From Pelargonium tetragonum (Eukaryota > Streptophyta > Magnoliopsida > Geraniales > Geraniaceae), in NCBI GenBank assembly GCA_036897445.1, contig JAYMTL010000001.1:186001-250000 (forward strand): a DNA stretch of 64,000 nt, read 5' to 3'. Shown here piece after piece: positions 1 to 12,690 of the stretch (position 1 is its first letter; the number at the start of each line of letters is the position of its first letter). Under the pieces are notes generated by a model that worked only from the letters and a program-made list of their open reading frames with translations, ran no database searches and had not been told where the DNA came from. The position numbers were made by a program, and so were the translations under genes.

Positions 1-1980
1 TGGTATAAGGTTCGCGTCCTCTCTATAGCAGTAACAACTTAAAGCAAAAGAGGAATGTACCTTAAGAACAAGGGACCCCTATAACACAAGATACTTACTA
101 TACCCGCCCGTATAAGAAAGAGTAAGATAATACTAGCTCCAGGCTACAACAAGAACGCTTATAAGACAACATCTAGGACCCCTATATAGCTACACAGGTA
201 TCAAGACTAAGAAAGCTACTGTTTCTAGGTTTCTGGAAGAATACAAAGTTCTTTTTCTTTTTTTTAGGCTCTTTTTCTTCTTTGTTGGTGTTCCTGTATT
301 CAAAAGTGCTCATAAGAGGAATACCCGAAAGTCAGAAAAAAATCTCTCTCTCAAGCTTGCTCAAAAGCTACTTTTGATAAGTGTTGTAACCTATCAAAAT
401 CTTTCTTCCTCATTTCGTGTTAAAATTAAAAACTAGAGAACAGTACAAACACAATTTATGAAAGTAAGTTTTTCAAGCGTTGTCATAGCTTCCTTTAGAA
501 TAAGTCCTTAGTATAGAAGTTATTGGCTTATGTATACAATCAATATAAATATGGGGTACCATATAACGAAGGCAACCCCTGAATATGAGGGCTCCCAGTG
601 ATGGAATGATGTGCTTTCACTTAATATTAGGACTTCAGAAACCCCTCCTTTATAAATTTTAAGCAAGGGCTTACTCTGTAAAAGTTAAAAAGTTAGTATT
701 TTACTATTTCAAATGGAACTTCTTACTTTTCCTTTAGAGATCAGAAAAACTCCTTTCAAAAAGGAATGCAGTAATACTCTTCGCTTCTATCAGATTACTA
801 GGTGTTACTCTGTACCACCGCAGGAATCCAAGTTTAACTTTGTAGTTGTAGGGACATTAGAAGAAGTTTGGAGACCCCGAAGGACTAAACCAAAAAGCCT
901 AACTATTTAAATTGAAAGATAAGATATAAAGAAAGTTTTAACGAATTAATAGTTAGTACACACAACCCTTGAAAAAGATAGTGGCAGATTGATTCTTTCG
1001 ATTAAAGCTCGGAGTTTTATGCTATGTAGATAAAAAGTCTTCCTTGAATATAAGAACTATAACTCAAAAAGGGTCTTGTTATAATTGGGATCCACAAGTT
1101 CTTCCAAGGGGATCTTTGAACCCTTGCTTGTCTCACTGATTCACACTTGTATTACCACAAAAAACTTAAAATACAATACTATACTTACAAGTCATAAAAC
1201 ATAACTAAAAAGAATCTTCTATACTATATTAATTTTAACCTATGTTATTCAATTCGGTGAAGTAAATAAAGACAGATGCCCTTTCTCGCGTGCATACTCT
1301 TGCTTACCCTTTTTGAAGCTTCCTGATAATTAGCAGCTCAACAAAATTGAATGTACTTAGAAAAAACCTCGTTTACATACTAAGCATTAGTTTATACTTG
1401 TGTTAGTGGTCTTATGTGGACCCAATATGAAAATTTAACCTACACTTCTAGTCGACATACATTTAAGGAACACCAGGGAAAGCTCACTTAAAGCGTTCAA
1501 GGGTTTTTATCTTCTCAGTTCTTAGTAGCTATAATTCCCTTCTATATTACAAATTATACCGAAGGGATCCTTGTAGCACTTAGGAGGCAAGGCTTCGGTG
1601 AGGGAAGAGCTCTAAAGAAGAATCCTTGAGTCTTAGTTATAGGGCAGGCTACAAATATAAGATATATGTTCTAGAAGAATTTTGATTACCAAGGATGAAC
1701 AAAAAACCCTCATTTTTGAATACGACAGAGTGATTTTACTTAAAAAGCAAGTGCAAAACTCATAAATAAATAGAGTTTCAATAAACAAGAATTTTCATTA
1801 AGAGTGAGCTATATTTCCTATACTTGTATAAATTAGTAAGCCCCTTGAAACTAAATTTTAAAGAACTGTCCTCAATAGTGAGAGCTTCTAGGAATTACCT
1901 AAAAGGGTAAAGAAAGGACCCCTTCACCTTGGAGAATAGATCCAGGAAAAAGCCTTTTCATGCACTTGAACTATCCATTT
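1..1980. other. AT-rich spacer, no gene seen
   Basis: Every frame is broken by frequent TAA/TAG. The one open frame above 60 codons (713-910, +) has no recognisable domain and no ribosome-binding sequence at its start. A GGATCC word surrounded by G and C runs occurs at about 1,088 and 1,566. I see no RNA gene here. Confidence 0.7.
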
Positions 1981-2025
1981 ATATTGATTCATAATGAGGT
2001 TATGTTACCAATTCCTTATATCAAG

Positions 2026-2530
2026 ATGGTCGTCGCTAATCATCTAGGGCCAAGCTCTTCTAATGTCAGAGATAGAGATATTGACGTTCTTGCTAGGAAG
2101 TATGGGTTCATTCATATAAGACGTATTTTCTAGTAATAGAGGATTTTAGCATTCTTTATATAAGTCCCTAGTTCGGTTTATCGCTGGAATCTTTGCGCAC
2201 CTTTGATTATTTGCATTCAGCTTATGAGTTCGTCGCCGGTCTTACCTGGTAACGATCAGTATGTTGGTATGCCAAATAAACTATATACAGGAGTTTGTGG
2301 GATTAAATCTTTGGCACCTCCTATCAGTCCTGAAGGCTCCTTTATGCCCTATTGAATTGGTCTTACACTCGCATCGTAGAGGGCTTCTTGGTATTCATGA
2401 TAGGAATGTAGGGAATAGAAAGAATCGGATTCTAGTGAATGTAATGACCGGCTTCCTGGGCGGAAGGACACATTTTATCTATTGTATAATGCTTGGAGTC
2501 GGGTTTACGGTTTGGTACAATACGCGGTAA
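2026..2530 (+). other. Slightly coding-like stretch, unidentified
   Basis: This stretch has fewer TpA steps and more CpG than its surroundings. A 35-residue frame runs 2,026-2,133 and contains the segment DIDVLARKYGFIHIRRI. A second frame, 89 residues from an ATG at 2,261, ends at 2,530. If TGA were read as tryptophan, as in many mitochondria, the second frame would extend back to 2,150 (126 codons) and begin with a hydrophobic segment. No family is recognised. An open stretch this long is still possible by chance in 64 kb, so this is a candidate only. Confidence 0.15.
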
Positions 2531-2689
2531 CAGGAAATGGTGACTTATTAAACCCTTTTGACATGTTAACTTTTATAATGAACTTAGGGAATTATGCTAT
2601 GGAAGTAGTCTACCTCTAGACGGGAAATTGTACTCTAGTTAAGCTTCAAGTTATTTAATTTAAATAAACATCCTAGTTTAATAGCACAG

Positions 2690-2760
2690 AAGATAAGAAA
2701 TAGCGGACTTAAAAGGACTGCACAAGCCAAAGACCAAGGGTTCGAATCCCCCAAAAGGGT
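2690..2760 (+). pseudogene. tRNA-Leu(UAA)-like relic
   Basis: A canonical T-loop/box B word, GGTTCGAATCC, lies at 2,739-2,749. About 30 bases upstream, GCGGACTTAAAAGG (2,703-2,716) resembles the anticodon arm of tRNA-Leu(UAA), with TAA at 2,710-2,712. The longer spacing between the two suits a class II tRNA with a variable arm. No matching acceptor stem is visible and the T-stem pairs at only three of five positions. I read it as a decayed tRNA or tRNA fragment, not a working gene. Confidence 0.35.
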
Positions 2761-2767
2761 AATAAAA

Positions 2768-2830
2768 GCACCAGGACTTTACCTAGGCCATACTATTAGT
2801 ATGGCAAAGGTTCAAAGCCCACTAACAACC
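2768..2830 (+). other. Perfect hairpin followed by a T-loop-like word
   Basis: A perfect 7-bp stem (CCATACT / AGTATGG, loop ATT) spans 2,788-2,804. Three bases later comes AGGTTCAAAGCCC (2,808-2,820), which resembles a tRNA T-arm. The arrangement recalls the variable arm plus T-arm of a class II tRNA, directly downstream of the Leu-like relic. No acceptor stem is found. Confidence 0.25.
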
Positions 2831-3401
2831 CTTATTTTTTGCGAAGAATACATCCTTGATTTTTTAGTAAATCAGTTTTTCTTGGCTACAAATGAAGTAC
2901 AAAAGAGACAACTCGGCATAAAGCTAAGCCTTTTTCTTATAGATTTATACTCTTTTGTTTGATCTATTCTGGTTTTAGAGACTCATTTCTTACCAACGAG
3001 CTTAGTTCAGTTGCGTTTGCATAAAGTAACTCCTCATTTTCCTAGCTAAACTCAATTTTGTGCTTTATAAAGAATTGTGTTAATAAAACGTATGTTACTA
3101 AGAACAAGGTAATAGGAATTCAAAATCTTACTTAAATAGAATGGGTCCCTGAAAAGCCCTCTAGTTCTAACTAATTAGGGGTGAATCAGAAATGTGAACA
3201 AAATTTTATAAGAGATCCGAGGTAGCATAAGTACTCCTAGTAGTAAACCCACGAAGTAAAAGAAGTAACAAAATCTCCATTTGGAGCGGCTTTTTCTAAA
3301 GAGTCAATTACACTGTATCGGATCTTGTGACTCGAGAAAGAACTCATACAGAAGACTGGCTAGATCTTTGTACATTAACTTCTAAGTCCTTAAAAGGGTT
3401 G

Positions 3402-3468
3402 GCTTTTCCGATTCGAACCAATGACTTGAGATTCTACGAACGAGTGCTCTAACAACCACTCGAAATAC
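3402..3468 (-). pseudogene. tRNA-Thr-like relic
   Basis: On the minus strand the segment reads a D-arm-like AGTGGTTGTTAGAGC (complement of 3,446-3,460). It continues with ACTCGTTCGTAGAATCTC, close to the anticodon arm of bacterial/organellar tRNA-Thr. It ends in AAGTCATTGGTTCGAATC, with the box B word at 3,410-3,419. The order and spacing of D-, anticodon and T-regions are tRNA-like. However, the T-stem pairs at only about three of five positions and no acceptor stem closes the structure. The anticodon region may be CGU, but this is uncertain. Confidence 0.45.
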
Positions 3469-3480
3469 TAAATAAACTGT

Positions 3481-3550
3481 CATAATTACAAGGCTTTTTA
3501 CTACTAAACTAACTACATAATTACAAGGCTTTTTACTACTAAACTAACTA
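3481..3550. repeat. Perfect 35-bp tandem duplication
   Basis: Bases 3,481-3,515 are repeated exactly as 3,516-3,550. The unit begins CATAATTACAAGGC and ends AAACTAACTA. Perfect identity in an otherwise diverged landscape suggests a recent duplication. It lies just outside the tRNA-Thr-like relic. Confidence 0.95.
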
Positions 3551-6500
3551 GATTAAGTATACAGGATGATCTAAATCTATACTATATTTCTATTTAAGTA
3601 ATTAAAATTCCTAAGAATTTAGGTTAGTTATAGCTCTGAACAAAGAGGAGAGTCGCCCCCTTTAGAATCGGAACTTGATTATAGAACTAAAGAGTTCCTG
3701 GGACTTGAAAACCTTGTGTTTTGCCTTGTTAGAGCTGTGTCCTAACCAATTTAGTGTCGTAAGGACCCCGTTTACCTTTGGAATTTATACTCATTTAGAA
3801 AAATATATAACCGGAATTTCAAAAATCTTGTACGGACTAGGACAACAAAACACCCCTACCAAAAGCACAAAAATGAAAGAGCCAAGGAAAACTACTCAAA
3901 AAGGGAAACTTTTTAAACTACAAGACTTAAAGATAACATGTGACACAACTAAGGTAGAATACCCGCCAGCATCCGGAATAGAGCCTCCTATATAAAATTT
4001 GAGGGATATCTCTAGCTACTCTTTCAGAAAAAGAGACAAATATACGCGTTAAAAAGAAAGAGGAATCCCACTTAAAAGTTTCCTTATCAAAGTAAAGTTA
4101 TGTAAAATTAAGAATGATTTTTTTGGTGTTTTAACCCGATTTATAGCTTTTTACTTGATAAGTATTTAAGTATTGCTAAATAAGAGCTTCCTGTTGTGAG
4201 TTAAATATTGAATCCTATTTATTTTCCTATAAAACTTTTTTTGGATTACTCGTTTAGTTTAGAAAAATCCATTAGACTCCCACATTAGCATTTAATTTAA
4301 GAAAGGATCCCTATTTCTTTTTCTATATTGAATATAGAATACCCTGGAAAGGCCTGCATTTTCCTTTATATCAAAGAGACCCCCTTTCTTAATTGTGGCA
4401 TTACCTTATTACTCGGTATATATAATAAAACTTTAGTGAGCGAGCTCCTAATCAAGTAAATTCTTTCCTTATTTAATTAGTTTTTTTGAGTACATTTCTC
4501 TTCATTGTTTTTGACAAAGCGGAATAGAAACTGCTCCTCTCATTAATAAGCTAGAATGACGAATGCCCAAAACATCCTATCATAAAAAAAATGTTTTGAA
4601 ATTCCGGTTAGTAACTAAATAAAGAGGGTTTTTCCTATAAGTATCCTACTAAAATAAAAAGAGCCTCTTGAGCTGCTTTTGGTAAAAATAAGGCGTACCT
4701 GAAGTACTTACCGGGTATACAGCTTTTCCTATATAGACAAAAAGCTTTTGCTTAATTTAATATTTTTAGGGTTTTTCCTAAGTTACTTATATCTTATTCT
4801 CTAAAATCTAAGCAGGAAGCACTAAAAAATAAGTAACCCTTTCGGTGCATTTACCTTGTTTTATTTATTTATTATTCCTTAGTTTCCTAACTAAAGCCTG
4901 TTCTATAAACAAAGATCAAAATAACAAGAACAAGTACCCAATTAGCCTTGTTACCAGTCTCCCCATTTCCAACTTTTGCCCTTTATCTTTTCATTCATTT
5001 GATTAATTCCTCATTTTAGAGCTATACCTTTCTTCTGTAGCTTAAACTTAAAGTCGCCCAAACCCTTAAACCGATAACTTTTATAACTAAGAATACTGTT
5101 TCTATCTATTATTATGAAGTCTAGTAAGGGAGCCCTTCATCCTCTCTTTCTCTATTACAAGTTTTTCCTCAATAAAGGGAAGTCTAATGCAGGTAAGTAC
5201 CCAAACATATAAGCATATAAGGAACGAGTCTATCTGGTTTTGCGGTCTGTACTTAGTAAGTTCTAGTATAAGGTCCTTGTTTCTCCTGGATTTTTGTATA
5301 CAGAATCTCACTAAGAAAGCGAGCAGTCTCTGGCTGAAATGCTAAAGTAATGGAGTGAGGTACTCTGTTAAACATCGAACAGAGTTTTTATAATAAATAA
5401 GGAGGGCTTTTTACGGGTATCTAAGAACATGTATTAAGAGACACTCCTAGAAAGGGGACCCCCTCTTTTTATTGCATAGAAAATTGGGTATTATACAACA
5501 CGAAAAGTACATAACAAGGATTCCTTTACAAAAAGGAAGAGATTTGTGGGTGACGTATTACAATACCTAGGAGCGGGGCGCTTTTATAAAACTGCGGGAG
5601 CTTTGGTCTATTTGTTGCTTATTCTAAATAAAAAAACTATCCCGAGGTCCCTTATCGGGTTAAAAGCTTATAATTAATCGAGGAAAAGCTAGTATTACCC
5701 TGTGGAATGAGATCAGAGTCTATAAATTCAAATTCTTAGGCAGCTCTTGCTGCGGAATGATTATTCTTTAAAAACTTACTTTAAAGAAGATTTTTTTTTT
5801 ATAATTAGAGGCCTATTATGAACGGCCATTTTGCATCCCTTTATTATAATCTTGAATCTTACCTAGCAAACCGAAGCATACTTTTAATTCCCAAGAGTAT
5901 AACAGCTCTACTGACGTACTCTCCCCTTCGCTTAATGGATTACTTACCTTTTGTATATTCTCGGATCTCTTTTTTATTTGCCGCGTTTCCTTATAATGAA
6001 ATTCTTACTATTAACAAGACTTCTGACTCCCACTAGGTATTTGACTCTTCTTTAATCGCTGCACCTTGTAACCTATAAAAAAGCATTTTGACTTCTATTA
6101 TGTCCCCGGCGGGTGGAAACTTATCCTATGATACCCTACAAACTTCACTCGCACCCTATTGAGATTAAGAAATTAGTACTGAATATAAGCTTTAACCGGA
6201 ACAAAATTTTACTTAATTATAAAAACTACGCAAACCCTATACTTATTAGCTTAGAGTAAGGGGGCTTCCTTCTAGTAGGTTAGGAATCCCCTCGAATGAA
6301 ATCCGTGAGTAAAAAAAGGCCACTCTATATACAAATATCATAATGCTACGTTCCTAGCACTTTCTAAAATTTGTGTAGACGATATAAAATATAACAAATC
6401 CGTAAGAGTTTTAAAGGTTCTATAAAGTACCTGAAGCTACAAGTCCTCGGCCAAAAAGCCAACAATAACACAAGGAAAGTGGTTGATTCGATAAGGGAAA

Positions 6501-8080
6501 GTTTACTTTGGACTCGATTATATTACAGAAGATGGTATAGCATTATAAAACCTAAAAAAGACTTAGGAGAAGTAGATCTACAATACTAATAATAAAAGCA
6601 GGCACGCCCCCGTAAAAAACCCCGTTCGAGTTTTACTAAGTGTTATCTTTTCTATAAAACAAAGTCTGAATTCTTGCCCATTTAGTCGGATACTCCAATC
6701 CTGTGTATATAATAATTTCGTCTATCTTTATTTATAGGAAAGTCTAGCTCCTGGATAGAACGAACCCTACAAAAGACACTTTCAAACTTATGCCTCAACT
6801 TCACTCAGGTAGAAATTCTTGGAAGTTTCTTAGTTAGCAAAGTTTGAAATTCAATTTATGACTCATTTCAGAAAAGCAGCAAGCTTGTGAATATTTATTA
6901 ACTAGCGAAATTTTAATTAATAATGCAGTAGTCAGTCCCTCAGTTTCATTCTAATGAAAGCCTTGGTTTTAGTATTTTTGATATCTTTTATAAGGACTCA
7001 ATGTTAACATGGCTATAATGAGTATTTCTTTATGCTTTGGTTAGTTTTAGCTTTGCGAGATTTTTAACCTCGCTTTAGTGTTGCCTTGGACTTATCAAAA
7101 GCTTTTACTTCATACTTTCAATCGAGCTATGCCCTTTAACCTTGAAATTCTGGAGTAAACAATAAAGATTTTTAAACATTTAAGGAATTCACATTAGCTC
7201 ATAAAAAGGACTCAGGACAACATATATTGCAACAATAACAAAAACTAGTTGTACGGCCAATTGCGTGCCCTAGTTAGCCCACCATCTAAGCCTTTGTATT
7301 TTTTAAAGACATTCTAGAATAGAGACCCTTTTTTCTGTGAGGACTTATTACAGACCGGGATTTAATTAACTACTCCTTAAGTAGCGTATCTAAAAACCTG
7401 TCAAAAGTTAATAAATTTTAATTGCCGAGTCCTGCAGCTCGTACTAAGTAGGAGAGTTCTGTATCCCTTATATTATATATTTCTTCAAAAAAAAGCGCTT
7501 TACAATTCAGAATTTTTTTAGCTTTAAGAACCGTAAATTCTTTGTAATACGCAGAGAACAAAGCTGGTTCTTCTTCTTAAAATGATTTCACTTACTTTTT
7601 TTATCTCGACAATCTTTCTAGAATTATATTAAAAACGGGGCTATAGCTATAAAAGGATCTCATTTTCTATCCAAGGAAAAAATGTAAATACAGGTTATTA
7701 AGATCTAGAACTTTATTAAATTCGTACGTTAAAGAACGTGAACACTTTTGCCCGCTATGCTTATATTGGAAAAGTAACCAAAACCTACACAGGGTTGAGA
7801 GCCTCTTTCAAATACAAAAGAATACTTAATTGCACTTTTCCGGATTCAAGTAAAAACGAAATAAAAGTTATTATGGCTCATAAACTTTATCCACAAATAT
7901 GATTATCATTACAATAGTAAGCTTGAAATCCAAGAGGGTTCTTGTGTCTGTATAATGTAGCAATGTTCTTTTAAAGGCTTGTGGAATTCCTACTTAGTGA
8001 GTCTCCTCCGAGGACCTGCTTTGAGATTTGGAATAAATAGAGGAACTTCTGATACAAAATGTAAAAAATGAAGTTATAAT
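3551..8080. other. AT-rich spacer with chance-level open frames
   Basis: The longest frame of the window starts at a TTG at 3,675 and ends at 3,995 (106 residues, Lys/Thr-rich in its second half). It matches no family I know and its nearest purine-rich stretch is too far upstream to act as a ribosome-binding site. Another 72-residue frame (5,818-6,036) is hydrophobic and also unrecognised. No tRNA, rRNA or long repeat is seen. Confidence 0.55.
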
Positions 8081-8085
8081 AAAAA

Positions 8086-8115
8086 GGGGTACCCCAAGGG
8101 GGCTATCAAATAGCC
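8086..8115. repeat. Two adjacent small palindromes
   Basis: GGGGTACCCC (8,086-8,095) is a perfect 10-bp palindrome. It is followed five bases later by GGCTAT-CAA-ATAGCC (8,101-8,115), a hairpin with a 6-bp stem. It is an example of the short GC-rich palindromic islands scattered through the window. Confidence 0.8.
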
Positions 8116-9834
8116 TTTAACAGACGGAAAAGGCCATACAATATAGTTTTTCTTATTTTAATGAAAGGGTTTTTTTTTTAATCCTCCTAAGTTTTTTAGA
8201 TATCCAAGAGTTTTTGTCATCCTTCTATATTTTGGCTTGCTTGGAGCTATTCTTGTATTTTAAGTTTCTTTAGGATTCCTAAAGGGCGCTCTCTAAAATA
8301 GAGCTAAACTAAGTATCTAAGAGCAGAAGCCTTTGATTTGGCGTATTCCTATATTAAGTAATATTTATAAGCCTCCTACCACCGAGAAAATTTCTGTGCA
8401 TCCAAATCTACTTATTAGAAAGTTTTAACCGTTGACTTGGTAAAAAGATTGAGAAAGGGGCCGAGTAAGTTTTAAGAACAGGAAGCGCGAGTGCCCCATG
8501 GGATATTAGTATATATTATAGCTGGCTATCAAGTCGTCAAAAAATCAAAAACTAAAAGGGCTTGTTTAGTAAAGGCTGTAGCTTCGAGGGTCTGAGTTAT
8601 GATATGAAATTCTGACAAAAGAGTCAAACTCCTTTTTAAAAGGAAACCCCAGATTCTTTCTCTGTATTGATTCCTATCATTAAAGATATATCAAAGAGCC
8701 CCTTTTTTATAGGCGCTCCTTGTACAGGTCTTTGTAAATAAATCAGCGCAGCTCTAATGCAAAACATAAACTTTTTTTATCTTAGTATAGAATTTATATC
8801 AGAACTCCGGCCACTCAGGTGCCTCGTAAAAGTCAAGGCTCTGCATTCAAGACGTAAAGTTGTGAAGATACGAAGACAACGCGGCATAGGGATAATATAG
8901 TTACAGATGTCAAAAGATTCCAGATGTGCTACAGAATTCTTTAGGAGGGAGGAGTTACATATACTTACTAAAAGGCAGTCTATTTTAAATGAGTCTCTCG
9001 GACTAGATGTAGAAAATGGGGCAAATCCTATGAAAGCTTTAACATTTAGACTAATGCTAGCCTTTCTAAGGAGCTAAAACGCAGGTGATATAAGAAAGAA
9101 AAATTTTTAGAGAATCTTACTTTGAGTTCTTCAGTTTCCTTTTGTGGTGTACCTATTTTTATCGAAAGTCTTAGGATTTCTATATGGATCAATCACTTTC
9201 ACTTTAAGGATCCGAGGAACATTCCTCAAGTGGAAACTCGAGAAGGTTTTTCAGAACAAGGTAAATTTACTGTAATTATCACGGGAGGTACTGCCACAAT
9301 TTTTTCCTTAGTATTTTCCTAAGAAAGTTTTCTTGAACTGATTAAAATCACTAATACGGACCCCTAAAAATCTTGAAGAGCCGATCCTTTAAATTCTCTT
9401 TTTTCCTGCACAAAAAGATACTGGATTGGATTTCCCCAGCGACCAGGTGTATAATTAACCAATACCTAGCAAGCTTCTTTGTATCATGAAGATCTAAAAA
9501 TCAAACTTCTTAAGCAAGTATAAACTCCCTCTTTAAAAATGTAGGGTAACCCCTTACAACTAGGAACCCCTGTTGCGGTAGGCCTGCTCTTTAGAGCCTT
9601 TCTAGAGGTACTGAATATTACAAAGTTCTGGACGAGTTTTATTGCCTAAGTCCTACGAGGCCCCCCTTAGTTATTTAACATACCGCGAATAAAAGAAACA
9701 AATCCCACAGAGGAAAGGGACTTTGAGATATTTAACTATTTAATCACAGAGACCTAAGAAGTGGCAAGCAAGAACAAGAAACAGGGATTTTCTTTAGCCT
9801 TCTTTTTATTCAACACTAAGGGGCCTCTAATTAA

Positions 9835-9849
9835 TTAATTACATTACCT
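9835..9849 (+). repeat. Dispersed word TTAATTACATTACCT, copy 1
   Basis: Exact copy of a 15-bp word also found at 51,893 and 51,947 on the same strand, and at 21,070 and 43,125 on the opposite strand. A copy with two differences is at 46,673. It could be the end of a small mobile element or a conserved part of a dispersed repeat. Confidence 0.6.
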
Positions 9850-12664
9850 CTACTTTTTACAATAAAGGTATACCCTTTTTTTAGTTATTGGAGGAGAGCT
9901 GTAAAGCTCTCTCTTTTAAGTAAGGGGTCCCCCAGCTTCCTATATAAGTTAAGTAAAGCGCAGGGATGCTCCCTTAGGGTAGAGTGAAAGTCATTTTTAG
10001 TATTTATAGCTTTTTTTGTTAACTTCCTTTTTCCCGGGTTAAGAAATTCAAGTAGTCTGGGCCCAAATTTTTGTTTTACAAAAGAAAAGGGGGCGCTCAG
10101 GTAATGATAAAGAGCAAGGACTCTACCAATTTAGTAACTTGTATTTATTAAGGGGTGCTATAAGTTCGCCTCTGTTATGATCTTAATTAAAAAGGCTTCC
10201 TATAAGCAAGGGAGTATAAAGTCAAGTCTAGTAAGCCTGAAGATTTTTCTAAGATATCTCAATTAAAGTCAGAATATTTATTAAGTGAGGGGAAGTGCAA
10301 CTTTTATTAAAGCAATTTCCTAGGGCAGCCCATTAAAGTCTAAATTATTGTCTTGGAGCAAAGCTTGGGGTACCCGCAGAATTGGCCAATAAAGCGTAGA
10401 CTTCTTTGAACTAAAATAAATACAAATTTCTATCTAAAACTAAAAGATTATCGAGGAATTACTCCCTACTAGACACTGCGTTTACTCCTGCTCCAAAAAA
10501 AGAAAGGATTCCTTTTTCAAGGATCCCCGAACAAAAAAGTTTTATCTATTTTAGACTGAAATCTTAGTCGACGGGTTATATGAATCCACTAAAGGCGAGA
10601 TTTTGATATAACCAAAAAGATAATCTAAACGCAAGGAATTCATAAAAAAATATCCAAAACAAGGTCTTAACTCCCGTTTTAGCGCACGAAAATAGGCATA
10701 CAGCAGTTTCTTTTATAATTGTGGATTTTTGGTCCCTGTTAAAGGGAAGTTTAGTTTTCAAAAAAAGTATAGTAATTCTAGTTTTCAGAAGTAGCTGTTA
10801 CGTATTATAGATTATAGAAAAGTAGTTTCTTCTTAACAAGTAAAAGTGCAGATTGCAGTGCTATACTAAGGAGCTCTGGACAAGACTGCTAGGCATTGGC
10901 TTTATATTATAAAAAATTGAATTTGAGCGAGATGAATTTACTAGCACTTATTATAAGAGAGGATGAAACCTTTTTAGTCTCCAAGGATCTCCCTTATTTT
11001 ATATATTGAACAGTTAGAAGCCTACAATATTCGAGAATCTGTACCCTATAGGACTGCAAGGTATATATAAGAGAACGAGACTTTAACCTTATGGGTAATT
11101 AGCTGGTAGGGCCCTACTTTTTTTATTTAACAACGGGGTTCCTTTTTATTCCTATAATATAGGTTGGGTGTTCTATTTCACAAGGGAATTCCTTACCTCA
11201 CTCTAGAACCCCTTAATATAACACTGTTACTATATCCCCTTTCTATTTTGAGGATTCTATACTATTTTTGACCGCGGGTCCCTATTCTTATTCTTATAAA
11301 CAAGCCTAGAAAAAGTATGCAAACAGGAAGGGGTCTCGTCTCCTCCCCTTTTAGCAGTTCTTACCGAAATTAGATAGATTTTGTCAGTTACTGGAATTCC
11401 TTAAGGTGTACAGTCTAACTAACCCTAGACCGAAACCGAAAAGACTCGCCTGTAAGTATTAAGTCAATATTCCATGAGTAATAAGCAGTGTATTCTAATG
11501 ATACCAAACACAGTTCAATTTAAGGGGCGTGTTTTTCTTTGTATGCAGATGCCTTTCGGGTTATCCCTATAGTCTCAGCAAAGATAAAGACTTGGAAACA
11601 AAAATTTCAAAATAATAGTATACCCGGATAGCTGTGATCTAGCAGTTTACCCCGCTTATTTAAGCCAAAATTCTTCTGAAGTTATCCCTCCCTACTGGAA
11701 CTACACGAGTTTCCTAAAAAGACCAAAGAACTCGGGGTTTTTAGTATGTAGTTAATCTCTTAGCTTACTTTCTATCTGTTTAGTCAACTATAATGTAGGG
11801 TGCGGGCCCTTTTCTGTATTATACAAATTTACAGAGAGTTATGAAGCTCTTTGTTTTCTTCTATATTAAATCAACAAGAGTTAAAAGGAAATCCTTAGGT
11901 ATAAATAGATTAAGCAGACTTAGCAAAACTACCTTTTTTTTAGAGCGGATCCCCTCGATATCCGCATCCGCGCCATTTCGGATATATTGCTGAAGTTAGG
12001 GCTAAACAAACAAAGGTTTTTATTTGAAAGGTGTTTTTTGTTCATTAAAAAGGCAACCTCTGTAAAGCAGGGCGTGCCTGCATGTGAGGATTTGCTCTAG
12101 TAATTTCATAAAGTCTAATTAGTCAATAAATATCTTATTCTCTACCACCTCCCGGCAGCAAAGAAAGGCAAGGACCTTACCCATAAGTATTGCTACTAAA
12201 GGGTCTTTAGTTAAAGTTTCCAAGTAAGCCTGTTTAATCTCATACCTTTGCTAGAGTATCCTGTAAATTCCGGGGCTTAAAAGAGAATAGAGAGTCCCGC
12301 AAGACTCTAACTCTATTGTTGAATTAAGTATATTTTAACGCCCTCCGAATAAAAAAATTAGGCCTTTTCTGAAGTAACATCTTACTTCATTTTTGTGTTT
12401 ACCTTTTTCGGGGATACTACTTATTGGATATTTACTAGGGGTACACTTAATAGGCAAGGAATTCACAAAAAGCATCCACTTTTTGAAGGGTTCTTTAGTA
12501 GTGCTTCCATAATTATGCAATTCGCCTTTTCTAAGAGTGCCTTGACAGTTTCACCTTAAGGTCTTAAAAGTCCTATTGATTTAGGTAAGTGTTAAAGGAA
12601 TAAGGCTTTTCAAGGTACAAAATCCTAATTATTAATTAAGAAAGAGGTTGTAAGCTACAAAGAA

Positions 12665-12690
12665 AGAGTATAAAGTAAGAGTATAAAGTA
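12665..12690. repeat. 13-bp tandem duplication
   Basis: The unit AGAGTATAAAGTA occurs twice head to tail with no difference. It is probably slippage-derived. Confidence 0.9.

Noticed and set aside
3675-3995. Longest open frame (106 residues) as a gene
   Set aside because: TTG start with no suitably spaced ribosome-binding site, no domain, and a length expected about once by chance in 64 kb of this composition.
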